From the NCBI RefSeq assembly GCF_021390195.1, contig NZ_CP090003.1, forward strand, positions 3,555,501 to 3,619,500: 64,000 nucleotides of DNA, written 5' to 3'. Positions 1 through 8,431 of this stretch are shown one piece after another. The position numbers and the translations under genes are program-made. Position 1 is the first letter of the stretch. Every line of letters starts with the position of its first letter. The stretch comes from Flagellimonas sp. CMM7 (GTDB lineage Bacteria > Bacteroidota > Bacteroidia > Flavobacteriales > Flavobacteriaceae). The notes beneath the pieces were generated by a model, which saw nothing but the letters and a program-made list of their open reading frames with translations, searched no databases and was not told where the DNA came from.

Positions 1-70
1 CCATCAATTTGATGTATGGTATAATTAATATCTAATAAAGAAGTGATAATGAAAAGAAGCGCGTAAAAGC

Positions 71-586
71 TTAAATTTTCTTCATCTGCTGTTGCATCAT
101 CTTGATCTGTTCAGTAAGCATGTTGTTTTTATCCAACTTTTTTGCTTCCTGTAAGAGCTGGGTAGCTTCCCTCTTTCTGCGTTTTTGCATAGAGATTCCT
201 GCAAGACTCAATTTAGCCATAGCCACATCATAATCCATGGTCAAACCTAATTTCAACGCCTTTTTAAAATACTTTTCCGCTTGCGTTAGGTTTTTTTGGG
301 AATAAATAATACCATGTAAATAATTATAGTACCCCTGTTGCTTTTTTATTAGGGCAGATTCAGGGTTTTTTATTTTGCTCAACCATTTCTGCGTTCCTTC
401 CATGTCTTGTTTACGCATTCTTAAGAATGACAGAAGAATCAGTTCATTTCTAAAATAAAGGAAAATAAAGACCAGAGAAAGAAAAATCAAAGCCACACCA
501 TTGCCTATATAGCCTTCAATAAATTGATAAACTGCATACGCAATGATTAGAACGGCTATAACAAGTTTTATATTTTTGTTGAACAT
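71..586 (-). CDS. Small membrane protein with TPR-like C-terminus
   Basis: A 171-residue protein. Two hydrophobic segments (about residues 8-25 and 30-47) are followed by a soluble part rich in helical repeats (about 83-160) with the spacing of TPR units, such as the AEKYFKKALKLG segment. TPRs usually mediate protein-protein contact; no partner or enzyme activity can be named. It is read away from rpmH and carB, with about 170 bp between its start and rpmH. The 70 bases beyond its stop hold no complete gene; a short minus-strand open frame runs off the left edge there but shows no usual start codon. Reality of the gene is likely; function unknown. Confidence 0.75.
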   Translation of the reverse strand: MFNKNIKLVIAVLIIAYAVYQFIEGYIGNGVALIFLSLVFIFLYFRNELILLSFLRMRKQDMEGTQKWLSKIKNPESALIKKQQGYYNYLHGIIYSQKNLTQAEKYFKKALKLGLTMDYDVAMAKLSLAGISMQKRRKREATQLLQEAKKLDKNNMLTEQIKMMQQQMKKI

Positions 587-662
587 TTTTAATTGTGATT
601 TTACCTTAAATTAAGAGGAGGCAAAAGTACTAAAAACTAATTTAAATATTTTCTTTTAGTAC

Positions 663-692
663 TTGTCAAAGTAAAAACTCTTCGTATATTTG
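663..692 (+). promoter_or_regulatory. Bacteroidetes-type promoter of rpmH
   Basis: TTG at 663-665, a 19-nt spacer and TATATTTG at 685-692 match the Bacteroidetes primary-sigma consensus (TTG / TAnnTTTG). Transcription should start near 699, giving a leader of about 60 nt before rpmH at 758. Confidence 0.8.
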
Positions 693-757
693 CGCCCAGA
701 ATTTTAGAAGAAGATTTTAATTTTCTTTCTAGAAAAATCCATTAAAAGAGTTCAGAA

Positions 758-916
758 ATGAAAAGAACGTATCAGCCGTCAAAAAGGAAGAGAAGAAATA
801 AACATGGTTTTAGAGAACGCATGGCGACTGCCAATGGTAGAAAGGTTCTTGCAAGAAGGAGAGCAAAAGGAAGAAAAAAGCTGACTGTTTCCTCTGAGCC
901 AAGACATAAAAAATAA
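758..916 (+). CDS. rpmH: 50S ribosomal protein L34
   Basis: A 52-residue, very basic protein beginning [18 protein letters not shown], the typical L34 start, followed by the family segment [20 protein letters not shown] (residues 19-38). L34 is a small late-assembling protein of the large ribosomal subunit. The C-terminal tail after LTVS is slightly longer than in E. coli. It has its own near-consensus promoter (663-692) and a strong hairpin terminator (939-974), so it is probably transcribed alone. The usual dnaA/rnpA neighbours are absent; carB follows instead. Identification is essentially certain from sequence. Confidence 0.97.
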   Translation: MKRTYQPSKRKRRNKHGFRERMATANGRKVLARRRAKGRKKLTVSSEPRHKK

Positions 917-938
917 TGACTGTCAATAACTTTTAATT

Positions 939-974
939 AAAGGTGCTACTTTTCAAGTTTAGCACCTTTTTTTT
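939..974 (+). terminator. Rho-independent terminator after rpmH
   Basis: A 10-bp perfect stem AAAGGTGCTA / TAGCACCTTT (939-948 with 960-969) is followed by an uninterrupted run of T to 974. It lies 23 nt after the rpmH stop and ends about 40 nt before carB, so carB needs its own promoter. Confidence 0.88.
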
Positions 975-1016
975 GACTTATTTTTAAATTTTTAACAACG
1001 AGTAACCCTATTTAGA

Positions 1017-3869
1017 ATGCCAAAAAGAGACGATCTTAAATCCATTTTGATTATTGGTTCTGGCCCTATTATCATCGGCCAGGCATGTGAGTTTGATTAT
1101 GCTGGTTCCCAAGCGCTTCGTTCACTTCGCGAAGACGGAATTGAAACGATCCTGATCAATAGCAATCCAGCTACGATCATGACAGACCCAACGATGGCTG
1201 ATCATGTGTATCTAAAACCGTTGACCACAAAATCAATTATTGAGATTTTAAAGAAGCACCCCAACATTGATGCAGTTTTGCCAACTATGGGAGGGCAAAC
1301 AGCTCTAAACTTATGTATTGAAACCGATGAGAAAGGTATTTGGGAAGATTTTGGCGTTGAAATTATTGGAGTTGATATTGATGCGATTAATATAACCGAG
1401 GATAGGGAAAAATTTCGCGAATTAATGCTTAAAATAGGTGTTGGCATGGCACCGCAGGCTACCGCAACCTCATTTTTAAAAGGAAAAGAAATTGCACAAG
1501 AATTTGGTTTTCCACTGGTTATTAGAGCTTCATTCACACTTGGTGGGGCAGGAGCGTCCATTGTGTATGAGCCTGAAGATTTTGATGACCTGTTAAGTCA
1601 TGGGCTGGAGGTTTCACCCATTCATGAAGTGATGATAGACAAGGCTTTGATGGGGTGGAAGGAATATGAATTGGAATTGCTTAGGGATAAAAATGACAAT
1701 GTAGTTATTATCTGTGCCATAGAAAATATGGACCCAATGGGAATCCATACTGGGGATTCCATAACAGTTGCCCCAGCAATGACACTTTCAGACCGCACGT
1801 ACCAGCGCATGCGAGATATGGCAATACATATGATGCGCAGTATTGGTGATTTTGCCGGTGGCTGTAATGTACAGTTTGCCGTAAGCCCAGATGAAGAAGA
1901 AGAAATTATTGCCATTGAAATTAATCCAAGGGTTTCTAGATCATCCGCTTTGGCTTCAAAAGCTACGGGATACCCCATCGCTAAAATTGCGGCCAAATTG
2001 GCCATAGGGTACAATTTGGACGAATTGAAAAACCAAATTACCAAATCCACCTCTGCTTTATTTGAACCTACTTTGGATTATGTTATTGTAAAGATTCCAA
2101 GGTGGAACTTTGACAAATTTGAAGGTTCTGACAGGACTTTAGGACTTCAGATGAAATCAGTGGGAGAAGTTATGGGTATTGGTCGTTCCTTTCAGGAAGC
2201 TTTGCATAAGGCCACGCAATCATTGGAAATTAGGCGTAACGGTCTGGGTGCTGATGGAAAAGGGTATACGGATTACGATAAAATAATACACAAATTAAAA
2301 GTTCCAAGCTGGGACAGGGTTTTTGTTGTTTATGATGCTATTCAATTGGGTATTTCACTCAAAAGAATCCATGAGATCACTAAAATTGACATGTGGTTCT
2401 TAAAGCAATATGAAGAACTACATTTTCTTGAACAGGAAATTTCAAAATATACCATAGAAAGCCTACCAAAGACACTTTTGTTGGAAGCCAAACAAAAAGG
2501 CTTTGCAGACAGACAAATAGCGCATATGTTGGATTGTTATGAAAGTGAGGTGCATAACAAACGTACAAATCTAGGAATCAATAGGGTATATAAATTGGTG
2601 GACACTTGTGCCGCGGAATTTAAAGCCATGACACCTTATTATTATTCCACTTTTGAGGAAGAAATAGAAACTCCGGATGGTACAAAGTATGTTGCCAATG
2701 ACAGTGAGGTTACAGATAAGAAGAAAATTGTTGTATTGGGTTCTGGACCCAATAGGATAGGACAGGGTATAGAGTTTGACTATTGTTGTGTTCATGGGGT
2801 TTTAGCTGCAGCGGAATGCGGTTATGAGACTATAATGATCAACTGTAACCCAGAAACTGTTTCCACTGATTTTGATACTGCGGATAAACTATATTTTGAA
2901 CCTGTATTTTGGGAACATATTTATGATATTATTCGACATGAAAAACCTGAGGGTGTAATTGTTCAATTGGGTGGGCAGACTGCTTTGAAGCTTGCTGAAA
3001 AATTAGAAAAACATGGGATTAAAATTATCGGAACAAGCTTTAAATCTTTGGATTTAGCTGAGGATAGAGGAAGTTTCTCAACCCTATTAAAGAAAAACAA
3101 TATTCCTTATCCAAGATTTGGTGTTGCAGAAACTGCCGATGAAGCTTTGGAACTTGCAGATGAGTTAAATTTTCCACTATTGGTAAGACCTTCATATGTT
3201 TTGGGAGGTCAGGGAATGAAAATTGTTATCAATAAAGAAGAGCTGGAAGCCCATGTTATTGATTTACTAGGTAAAATCCCAAACAACAAATTACTTCTAG
3301 ATCATTATTTAGATGGTGCTATCGAGGCGGAAGCGGATGCAATATGTGATGGAGAAGAAGTGTACATCATTGGTATAATGGAGCATATTGAGCCGTGTGG
3401 AATACACTCTGGAGACTCAAATGCCACGTTGCCACCATTTAATCTGGGAGAGTTTGTAATGCAACAGATCAAAGACCATACACATAAAATTGCTTTGGAA
3501 TTGAATACTGTTGGGTTGATCAATATTCAATTTGCGATTAAAGATGATATGGTTTACATCATTGAAGCAAACCCTAGGGCTTCTCGTACGGTGCCGTTTA
3601 TTGCAAAGGCATATGGAGAACCTTATGTTAATTTTGCGACAAAGGTCATGTTGGGAGAGAAAAAAATCAAGGATTTTGACTTTAAGCCACATTTGGATGG
3701 ATATGCGATAAAACAACCCGTTTTTTCTTTCAATAAATTTCCAAATGTGAATAAGAACCTTGGGCCAGAAATGAAAAGTACAGGAGAAAGCATCCTATTC
3801 ATAGATAGTCTAAAAGACGATGAATTCTACAACTTATATTCCAGAAGAAAGATGTATTTGAGTAAGTAA
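1017..3869 (+). CDS. carB: Carbamoyl phosphate synthase large subunit
   Basis: A 950-residue protein made of two homologous ATP-grasp halves. The first carries SGPIIIGQACEFDYAGSQA (about residues 14-32), the second the matching SGPNRIGQGIEFDYC (about 577-591). With the glutaminase subunit CarA it makes carbamoyl phosphate from bicarbonate, glutamine and two ATP in the cytoplasm, for pyrimidines and arginine. E. coli CarB has about 1073 residues; this protein ends at YSRRKMYLSK, right after the second ATP-grasp half, so the C-terminal MGS-like allosteric domain is missing. UMP and ornithine control as in E. coli is therefore unlikely. carA is not adjacent. The next gene converges, with only 6 bp between the stops. 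Confidence 0.97.
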   Translation: MPKRDDLKSILIIGSGPIIIGQACEFDYAGSQALRSLREDGIETILINSNPATIMTDPTMADHVYLKPLTTKSIIEILKKHPNIDAVLPTMGGQTALNLCIETDEKGIWEDFGVEIIGVDIDAINITEDREKFRELMLKIGVGMAPQATATSFLKGKEIAQEFGFPLVIRASFTLGGAGASIVYEPEDFDDLLSHGLEVSPIHEVMIDKALMGWKEYELELLRDKNDNVVIICAIENMDPMGIHTGDSITVAPAMTLSDRTYQRMRDMAIHMMRSIGDFAGGCNVQFAVSPDEEEEIIAIEINPRVSRSSALASKATGYPIAKIAAKLAIGYNLDELKNQITKSTSALFEPTLDYVIVKIPRWNFDKFEGSDRTLGLQMKSVGEVMGIGRSFQEALHKATQSLEIRRNGLGADGKGYTDYDKIIHKLKVPSWDRVFVVYDAIQLGISLKRIHEITKIDMWFLKQYEELHFLEQEISKYTIESLPKTLLLEAKQKGFADRQIAHMLDCYESEVHNKRTNLGINRVYKLVDTCAAEFKAMTPYYYSTFEEEIETPDGTKYVANDSEVTDKKKIVVLGSGPNRIGQGIEFDYCCVHGVLAAAECGYETIMINCNPETVSTDFDTADKLYFEPVFWEHIYDIIRHEKPEGVIVQLGGQTALKLAEKLEKHGIKIIGTSFKSLDLAEDRGSFSTLLKKNNIPYPRFGVAETADEALELADELNFPLLVRPSYVLGGQGMKIVINKEELEAHVIDLLGKIPNNKLLLDHYLDGAIEAEADAICDGEEVYIIGIMEHIEPCGIHSGDSNATLPPFNLGEFVMQQIKDHTHKIALELNTVGLINIQFAIKDDMVYIIEANPRASRTVPFIAKAYGEPYVNFATKVMLGEKKIKDFDFKPHLDGYAIKQPVFSFNKFPNVNKNLGPEMKSTGESILFIDSLKDDEFYNLYSRRKMYLSK

Positions 3870-3875
3870 CGGTGT

Positions 3876-4703
3876 TTACTGTTCTGTCATTTGGACTGCA
3901 TCACAAGTGCCAACGAAAGGAATTCCATTTGAACCAAATGCGTAGGTTATAAGTCCTACATATACATTGCTTCCAAAAGTGGGTGCAGTGCCAGGTAGTG
4001 TTCCTGTTTCATTATAGAGCTGCCAGTTATCTGCTGTTGTTTCGTAGTCTAGGTTTGGAGTTTGCCAATATACGGTTATAGTTTGTTCTTCATTACCAAC
4101 TATTCTAATATCCGCTCGACCGTCTGGAACCGTATTGGCACCAATATCATTGACAGAAGAGTCACCATCAACGGTGTTTTTACCTTCGATGGTAAAATAA
4201 GTATTGCCTCTGTGACCAACCACCACATGTGCCGAATTAAATGAATCCAGAGTTTCCACATGGACTTGTACTCCTGAAAATATGTAAAGAGAATTTATGG
4301 GATCTGGCGCAATTTGAGAATCATTCAAAGTACCTATACCAATATTTCTTGCAATAAATTCAAAAGGAAAACTCATCAATTTAGCATCCAATCTTCCTTG
4401 CTCATCATTAAAATGTAGGGTTACGTTATCTGTATTATCGGTTACCTCAGCCCTATACCTTCCATTTACCCTACTTACTAATGGCAAGGCATTTGAATTG
4501 TTAACAACGTAATCCACTAAATCCCCTGTTCCGTCGAAACTGTCAGTTGTAAAGTCATTACTAGTATCCTCGGAATTTGGGTTGTTTTCACCTTCTTCTT
4601 CAGAAGATTCTTCATCGGATAACAAGGGCTCTATATTATCAGTAGAACAAGCAAAAATCAAGAGCGTTAAAAGCAGACACTTAAAATAGAGTTTCTTCTT
4701 CAT
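3876..4703 (-). CDS. Predicted lipoprotein, unknown function
   Basis: A 275-residue protein with an SPII signal peptide: basic start MKKK, hydrophobic core, then LLIFACS with the lipidated cysteine at residue 19. An acidic, serine-rich linker (about residues 28-50) follows, typical of flavobacterial surface lipoproteins. The remainder (about 55-275) looks like a beta-rich globular domain with many Asn, Thr and Gly; no family is recognised. It converges with carB and its stop lies 6 bp from the carB stop. It may belong with the two exported proteins upstream at 4917-6387, but the 213-bp gap argues for a separate transcript. Confidence 0.8.
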   Translation of the reverse strand: MKKKLYFKCLLLTLLIFACSTDNIEPLLSDEESSEEEGENNPNSEDTSNDFTTDSFDGTGDLVDYVVNNSNALPLVSRVNGRYRAEVTDNTDNVTLHFNDEQGRLDAKLMSFPFEFIARNIGIGTLNDSQIAPDPINSLYIFSGVQVHVETLDSFNSAHVVVGHRGNTYFTIEGKNTVDGDSSVNDIGANTVPDGRADIRIVGNEEQTITVYWQTPNLDYETTADNWQLYNETGTLPGTAPTFGSNVYVGLITYAFGSNGIPFVGTCDAVQMTEQ

Positions 4704-4861
4704 TAGGGGTTAATTTTCTGATAAATAACGAAATAGAAGCCATGAAAGTATACCGGTTATCGAAAAGGTAAACATATCAAATTAACCATCGAATGGCTTT
4801 TTTCTTTTGAAAAACAAGGTGTTGATAAAGTTAGAAGTGTTTGAAATCTTACCTGCTCAAT

Positions 4862-4885
4862 AGGGGTAAGTAAATATTTACCCCT
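4862..4885 (-). terminator. Hairpin after the tail-fibre-like gene
   Basis: An inverted repeat AGGGGTAA / TTACCCCT with an 8-nt loop lies about 30 nt beyond the stop of the minus-strand gene at 4917. No T run follows, so it may be a weak terminator or a 3'-end stabilising hairpin. Confidence 0.4.
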
Positions 4886-4916
4886 CTTGAATTAATGGTT
4901 AAGTCCGCGCTTAAAC

Positions 4917-5702
4917 TTATTTCTTTAAAGATTTTTCCATCTTCTCTATTCGCTGGGTAAGTGTCTTAACTAACTCGTTTTGTTCAGTAAGGACCTGGTT
5001 AGCATTTTTAAGTTTGTCAATTTCCTTTTGCTGCTGAATGGTATAAAGGGTTAACTCTTCTATTTTTTGGAGTAATTGAGCATCCATTTCTCCCAAATGA
5101 ATTCCGTTCCTGCCAATTTCTAGAGCACTAGGGATGTTTGGAAGATGACCATTGTTTTGAATGTAGTCTTCAATACTCTCTAGACTTGGTAGCAGATAGT
5201 CGTCTTTAAATACAAAATCTGGCCATCCATCACTTTGTAGTTTCACCGTGACTCCCTCAGTAATTACGCTTCCAACTACAGCTAATGCATAGCCTGCAGG
5301 GACAGTTGCTATACCTATACCCACATTTCCAGAACTATAAGAAACATCGTTTCCCGTTGTGGTCCATTGGGAACTTTGAACAGCCGATCCATTTAAGAGA
5401 ATACTGTTAGCGTTAAGTGATCCGTTCACATCCAAAGTAAAACCGGGGGTGTTGGTTCCTATACCCACATTTCCCGCATTGTAAAACGAATCATTCCCAT
5501 TTAAGCTCCACACTGGACCTTCAATCGGAGTTCCATTAACAAGAAGTTGGGTTGCATTGATGGAACCAATTACTTCTAAATCATACCCTGGTGTAAGTGT
5601 GCCAATGCCTACGTTACCTGAAGCAGGGAAAGAGTTTTGCCCAAAAGTGAAAATACTAAAGAGAAAGAAAACGGATGAGGGAAATATGATTGTTTTTTTC
5701 AT
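4917..5702 (-). CDS. Exported tail-fibre-like repeat protein with coiled-coil C-terminus
   Basis: A 261-residue protein with an N-terminal signal peptide (hydrophobic core then FTFGQ, about residues 1-22). Three tandem units of about 50 residues follow, each containing GNVGIGT or a close variant and then a PGxxLxVxGS-like segment (about residues 29, 78 and 126). Such units occur in phage tail fibres and in many Bacteroidota surface proteins. Next comes a segment with HLPNIPSALEI and GEMDAQLLQKIEELTLY, which is common at the end of this protein type in Flavobacteriia, and a terminal heptad coiled coil (about 205-261), so a trimeric surface fibre is plausible. There are no phage genes nearby. 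Function is inferred only from architecture. Confidence 0.75.
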   Translation of the reverse strand: MKKTIIFPSSVFFLFSIFTFGQNSFPASGNVGIGTLTPGYDLEVIGSINATQLLVNGTPIEGPVWSLNGNDSFYNAGNVGIGTNTPGFTLDVNGSLNANSILLNGSAVQSSQWTTTGNDVSYSSGNVGIGIATVPAGYALAVVGSVITEGVTVKLQSDGWPDFVFKDDYLLPSLESIEDYIQNNGHLPNIPSALEIGRNGIHLGEMDAQLLQKIEELTLYTIQQQKEIDKLKNANQVLTEQNELVKTLTQRIEKMEKSLKK

Positions 5703-5781
5703 TACTGAACATTCAAAAAATTATTTATTAGGTCTAACAAAACAAGAATCATGGGTATTTGATACAAACGGAAAAGTATTC

Positions 5782-6387
5782 TTATTCGTATTCCCTAAGT
5801 TCAAATGACAAATTGCTAAAATCATCTGCAAACACATTAATTCCATTTTGTAATTCTATTCGTACCTGATTGTTTCCTACAACTTCTCCTCTTACTCCTG
5901 TATGGGTGGTGGGTGTCGTGTAAAAAATTACTGTTTTTCCAATATCAATAGTACCATCCAACGCGCCAATGTATTTTCCTTGAGATTCTCTTGTCCAAAC
6001 AATATTTAATCCAAGAGTGTTTTCTAGTACTGAACTTTGCGGATCGTTTGTTCCGGTCTGATTGAGCAACGAAACATATGATAAGTAAGAGAGTCCAGCA
6101 GCATCGGCATTACAAAGGAATTCTGATGTGTCTACTTCTGAAGTTTCCAATATCCCATTGTCATTTAAATCCAAACCTGCCTCAATTCTGAATCCGCCAT
6201 TCGAACAGTTACTTCCAGGTTGTTCAATAAGCGTTGTGATTAAACTGTTTAAGCCATCTGTACCATTTGAACCATTTGTGCCGTTGGTTCCATTTGTACC
6301 ATCAGCCCCATCCTCTGGACTACAAGACATAATGGAAATCAAAACAACTACTAATACACTAACTCTTTTGATTAAAGTCTTTTTCAT
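5782..6387 (-). CDS. Collagen-like lipoprotein (DUF7151-like)
   Basis: A 201-residue predicted lipoprotein: the signal peptide ends in ISIMSCS with Cys22 as lipidation site. Directly after it, residues about 26-46 form collagen-type Gly-X-Y triplets (GTNGTNGTNGSNGTDG). A cysteine-containing segment with GLDLNDNGILETSEVD (about residues 69-84) resembles the calcium-loop-like motif of DUF7151 proteins. The C-terminal half is beta-rich. The protein probably sits on the outer membrane with a short triple-helical stalk. A second collagen-like lipoprotein lies at 62335-62997. The DUF7151 link comes from memory of the motif and is not certain. Confidence 0.72.
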   Translation of the reverse strand: MKKTLIKRVSVLVVVLISIMSCSPEDGADGTNGTNGTNGSNGTDGLNSLITTLIEQPGSNCSNGGFRIEAGLDLNDNGILETSEVDTSEFLCNADAAGLSYLSYVSLLNQTGTNDPQSSVLENTLGLNIVWTRESQGKYIGALDGTIDIGKTVIFYTTPTTHTGVRGEVVGNNQVRIELQNGINVFADDFSNLSFELREYE

Positions 6388-6523
6388 AAATTATATTACT
6401 CTTAAATCCACTAATAACAAAAGTAGGAAACCATTGTTATAAGACATTAGTTTAGCGTGGTAAAGTGCAAAATATTAGATAAAATACATTGAATTTTTCT
6501 TTGACTCGAATTCGATAAAGATT

Positions 6524-7357
6524 TTAACCAATCCTAGGCAACCACATACCCATTGTAGCAGCAAAAATACCAACCGCTGTTACACCTGTAAGTAACAATA
6601 ATCCAAAAGACATTAAAGTTTGGACTGTCTTGCTTTTCTTTTTTTGGACAAGAAAATATAGTTCAAGAACAACAAGTGGGATTACGTATTGGCCAAACCC
6701 CAAAAAAACAAGGAATGGCCCCCTAAATGTTTCCGGGTCAAAACCAACAGGACCCTTGTTAACAAATAACCAAAACATTAGCCCTATTCTAAAGAACCAA
6801 ACCCCAGCCATTGTAAGAAACAATCTAAGTGCCCACCGTCTGTGCGCCGCTATATTTCTTTTAATAGCATTGCGTATTGCCAAATATGCAAAACTCATGA
6901 TTAAAACCCCGTTAATACTTACACTAATATCACCAATAAGACCGCTTATGGTTCCTTTGGAAATTACCATATAGACACCACTTAAACTTATTATAAAGGC
7001 CGCGGAAATATAAAAACGACCATTCCATCTATGAAAGGTAGGAGCATATTTTCTAAACTGTGGAACAAATTGTATTGGCCCGCCCACCATAACAATAACA
7101 GCTAATAGCAGATGAATTGCAACAGCCAAGTTACCCATGGTCTGCCCTTCAACATATCCATGTGGCAGCACGCGGTTCCATTTCATAAAGTCTCCATTAA
7201 TAGCAGCACCTCCATAAAAGGAAGCAACATAAAAGGCAAAAACCCACATACCCAGTACTGCAATAATAAACCAAAGCTGAGCAGAAGCATTCAACATTCT
7301 GGATGGTAATGTTCTTTTTGGCGCACCAACCTCTATTCTATTTGTTTTTGTAATCAT
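6524..7357 (-). CDS. DUF2306-type multi-pass membrane protein
   Basis: A 277-residue membrane protein with about seven hydrophobic segments. It carries FHRWNGRFYI (about residues 107-116) and AHRRWALR (about 171-178), the conserved histidine-arginine signatures of DUF2306 proteins, whose histidines have been proposed to bind haem or metal. Function is unknown. It is the last gene of the long minus-strand operon that begins with the ABC ATPase at 11478. Its start codon is the end of a leader repeat shared with the three genes before it (7355-7381), and only 32 bp separate it from the DUF4386 gene. Confidence 0.8.
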   Translation of the reverse strand: MITKTNRIEVGAPKRTLPSRMLNASAQLWFIIAVLGMWVFAFYVASFYGGAAINGDFMKWNRVLPHGYVEGQTMGNLAVAIHLLLAVIVMVGGPIQFVPQFRKYAPTFHRWNGRFYISAAFIISLSGVYMVISKGTISGLIGDISVSINGVLIMSFAYLAIRNAIKRNIAAHRRWALRLFLTMAGVWFFRIGLMFWLFVNKGPVGFDPETFRGPFLVFLGFGQYVIPLVVLELYFLVQKKKSKTVQTLMSFGLLLLTGVTAVGIFAATMGMWLPRIG

Positions 7358-7381
7358 GATTGTTCGTTTTGTAATTGATGA
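7355..7381 (-). repeat. Leader repeat ending at the start codon of the DUF2306 gene
   Basis: Read on the minus strand, the last bases before and including the start codon are CAAAACGAACAATCATG. The same sequence, with AAAAAA instead of CAAAA, precedes the starts at 8076 and 8363, and a variant precedes 8872. This copy is the most diverged upstream (TCATCAATTA). It holds no Shine-Dalgarno sequence. Confidence 0.8.
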
Positions 7382-7389
7382 AAAGTTGG

Positions 7390-8076
7390 CTATTTTGTTT
7401 TAGAGATAGTTTCGCCGGTATTAAAACCTTTGGCTATAAGCCACCCTATAAAGGCAATCATATGTATGCCATTTTGAGAATAGAGGTAAAAGCTAGGATT
7501 AATATCAAAAATGTTTAACCAGCTTGCAATGAAGACCAAAGAGATTGCTACCATTCCCCAAACCGACAAAAATCGAGGGACAAGTCTTGTTTGAAATAAA
7601 AAGTAATAAAGGCAGAAAGCAGCAGCGGCGTAGAGCATGAGACTCATAAAATGGGCCCAGAAATACTCCTCAATCTTTAATTGTCCAAGAATGGAAAAAA
7701 ACTCAGTACCCGTTCCCTCGGTGGCCACAAACACATTGCTTAAAGATAATAGGCTTAAATGACTGATGTTACTGAATATAATAACTGAGAATTGTACTAG
7801 CCAAACCCCCAAAAACCATAAAGCAAAACTGTTTTTATATTTTTTTATGGTCGGGAAAAGTATGATGGCTATTATTAGCCAAAGTGTACTTGCTAGTATA
7901 TCCAAAAGAATGGCAATCCTCATTTGAAGGGCGTTTTGAAAAACTTCATTTAAAAACGTTGGAGATACTACCATAGAGGTAGACAATCCTCTTAGTGTTA
8001 CAGAAGGAATTCCCAATACCATTATCAACAGCAATAAAAAACCGACGGTTCTACCTATTTTTTGATTTAATTTCAT
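7390..8076 (-). CDS. DUF4386-type membrane protein
   Basis: A 228-residue protein with about six membrane segments. The opening (MKLNQKIGRTVGFLLLLIMV), an early periplasmic loop with SPTFLNEVFQNALQMRIA, and the order of segments match DUF4386 proteins. These are found in many Gram-positive and Bacteroidota genomes next to transcription regulators and ABC exporters, with no known activity. The start codon is set by the leader repeat at 8074-8097. The gene sits between the 84-residue membrane protein (gap 32 bp) and the DUF2306 gene (gap 32 bp), so co-transcription is very likely. Confidence 0.8.
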   Translation of the reverse strand: MKLNQKIGRTVGFLLLLIMVLGIPSVTLRGLSTSMVVSPTFLNEVFQNALQMRIAILLDILASTLWLIIAIILFPTIKKYKNSFALWFLGVWLVQFSVIIFSNISHLSLLSLSNVFVATEGTGTEFFSILGQLKIEEYFWAHFMSLMLYAAAAFCLYYFLFQTRLVPRFLSVWGMVAISLVFIASWLNIFDINPSFYLYSQNGIHMIAFIGWLIAKGFNTGETISKTK

Positions 8077-8097
8077 GATTGTTCGTTTTTTGATTGG
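8074..8097 (-). repeat. Leader repeat ending at the start codon of the DUF4386 gene
   Basis: The minus strand reads CCAATCAAAAAACGAACA then ATCATG, the ATG being the start codon. It fills most of the 32-bp gap after the gene at 8109-8363, and is a single unit without the CATCAT extension seen at 8361-8420. Confidence 0.82.
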
Positions 8098-8108
8098 TTA
8101 TTTTTTTA

Positions 8109-8363
8109 TTAGTAGTTGTAAATTTTCTGTTTTGCGGTTTCAAATTCTCTTAGATAAGTCATTTTTTGGACCCCTCTATTAAAATTTGATGTCAAAAGAC
8201 TTAATGCTCTTCTTGTTTCTTGATATGCAAATTCTGTATCTCTCTTTCTTTTGTTGGAAATACTAGAGACCACTCCTGTAATGAGGATTACAAGACCTAT
8301 TAATAGAGGAAAGACAAGTCGCGGCATTTTGGTATCTGAATAGATACTTACTCTTTGTTTCAT
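8109..8363 (-). CDS. 84-residue membrane protein matching the C-terminal half of the ECF partner protein
   Basis: A short basic N-terminus, one membrane segment (about residues 15-36) and a C-terminal domain of about 40 residues. From YQET (residue 47) to KIYN the sequence matches the C-terminus of the protein at 31198-31617 at 24 of 37 positions, including the shared end EFETAKQKIYN. Over the last 39 bases the DNA also matches closely. The protein therefore keeps the membrane and periplasmic part but lacks the N-terminal cytoplasmic part thought to meet the sigma factor. It lies inside the GntR/ABC operon between two leader repeats. It may be a decoy or a co-opted module; function is inference. 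Confidence 0.75.
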   Translation of the reverse strand: MKQRVSIYSDTKMPRLVFPLLIGLVILITGVVSSISNKRKRDTEFAYQETRRALSLLTSNFNRGVQKMTYLREFETAKQKIYNY

Positions 8364-8420
8364 GATTGTTCGTTTTTTGATTGATGATGATTGTTTGTTT
8401 TTTGATGATGATTGATGAAT
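8361..8420 (-). repeat. Double leader repeat before the 84-residue gene
   Basis: Two units in tandem on the minus strand. The distal unit reads CATCATCAAAAAACAAACA, and the proximal unit CATCATCAATCAAAAAACG followed by AACAATC and the start ATG. Together they fill most of the 68-bp gap after the gene at 8432-8872. Confidence 0.82.
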
Positions 8421-8431
8421 AAACTCGTTTC

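Noticed and set aside
1..70. A gene start running off the left edge on the minus strand
   Set aside because: About 30 codons are open with a hydrophobic run, but no normal start codon is visible and the stretch is too short to support.
1202..3716. Several open frames on the minus strand inside carB
   Set aside because: They are shadows of the carB frame, overlap one another, and show no family features or start context.
4917..5702. A prophage, judged from the tail-fibre-like repeats
   Set aside because: No capsid, terminase, integrase, portal or lysis gene is near, the protein has a signal peptide, and such repeats are common in Bacteroidota surface proteins.
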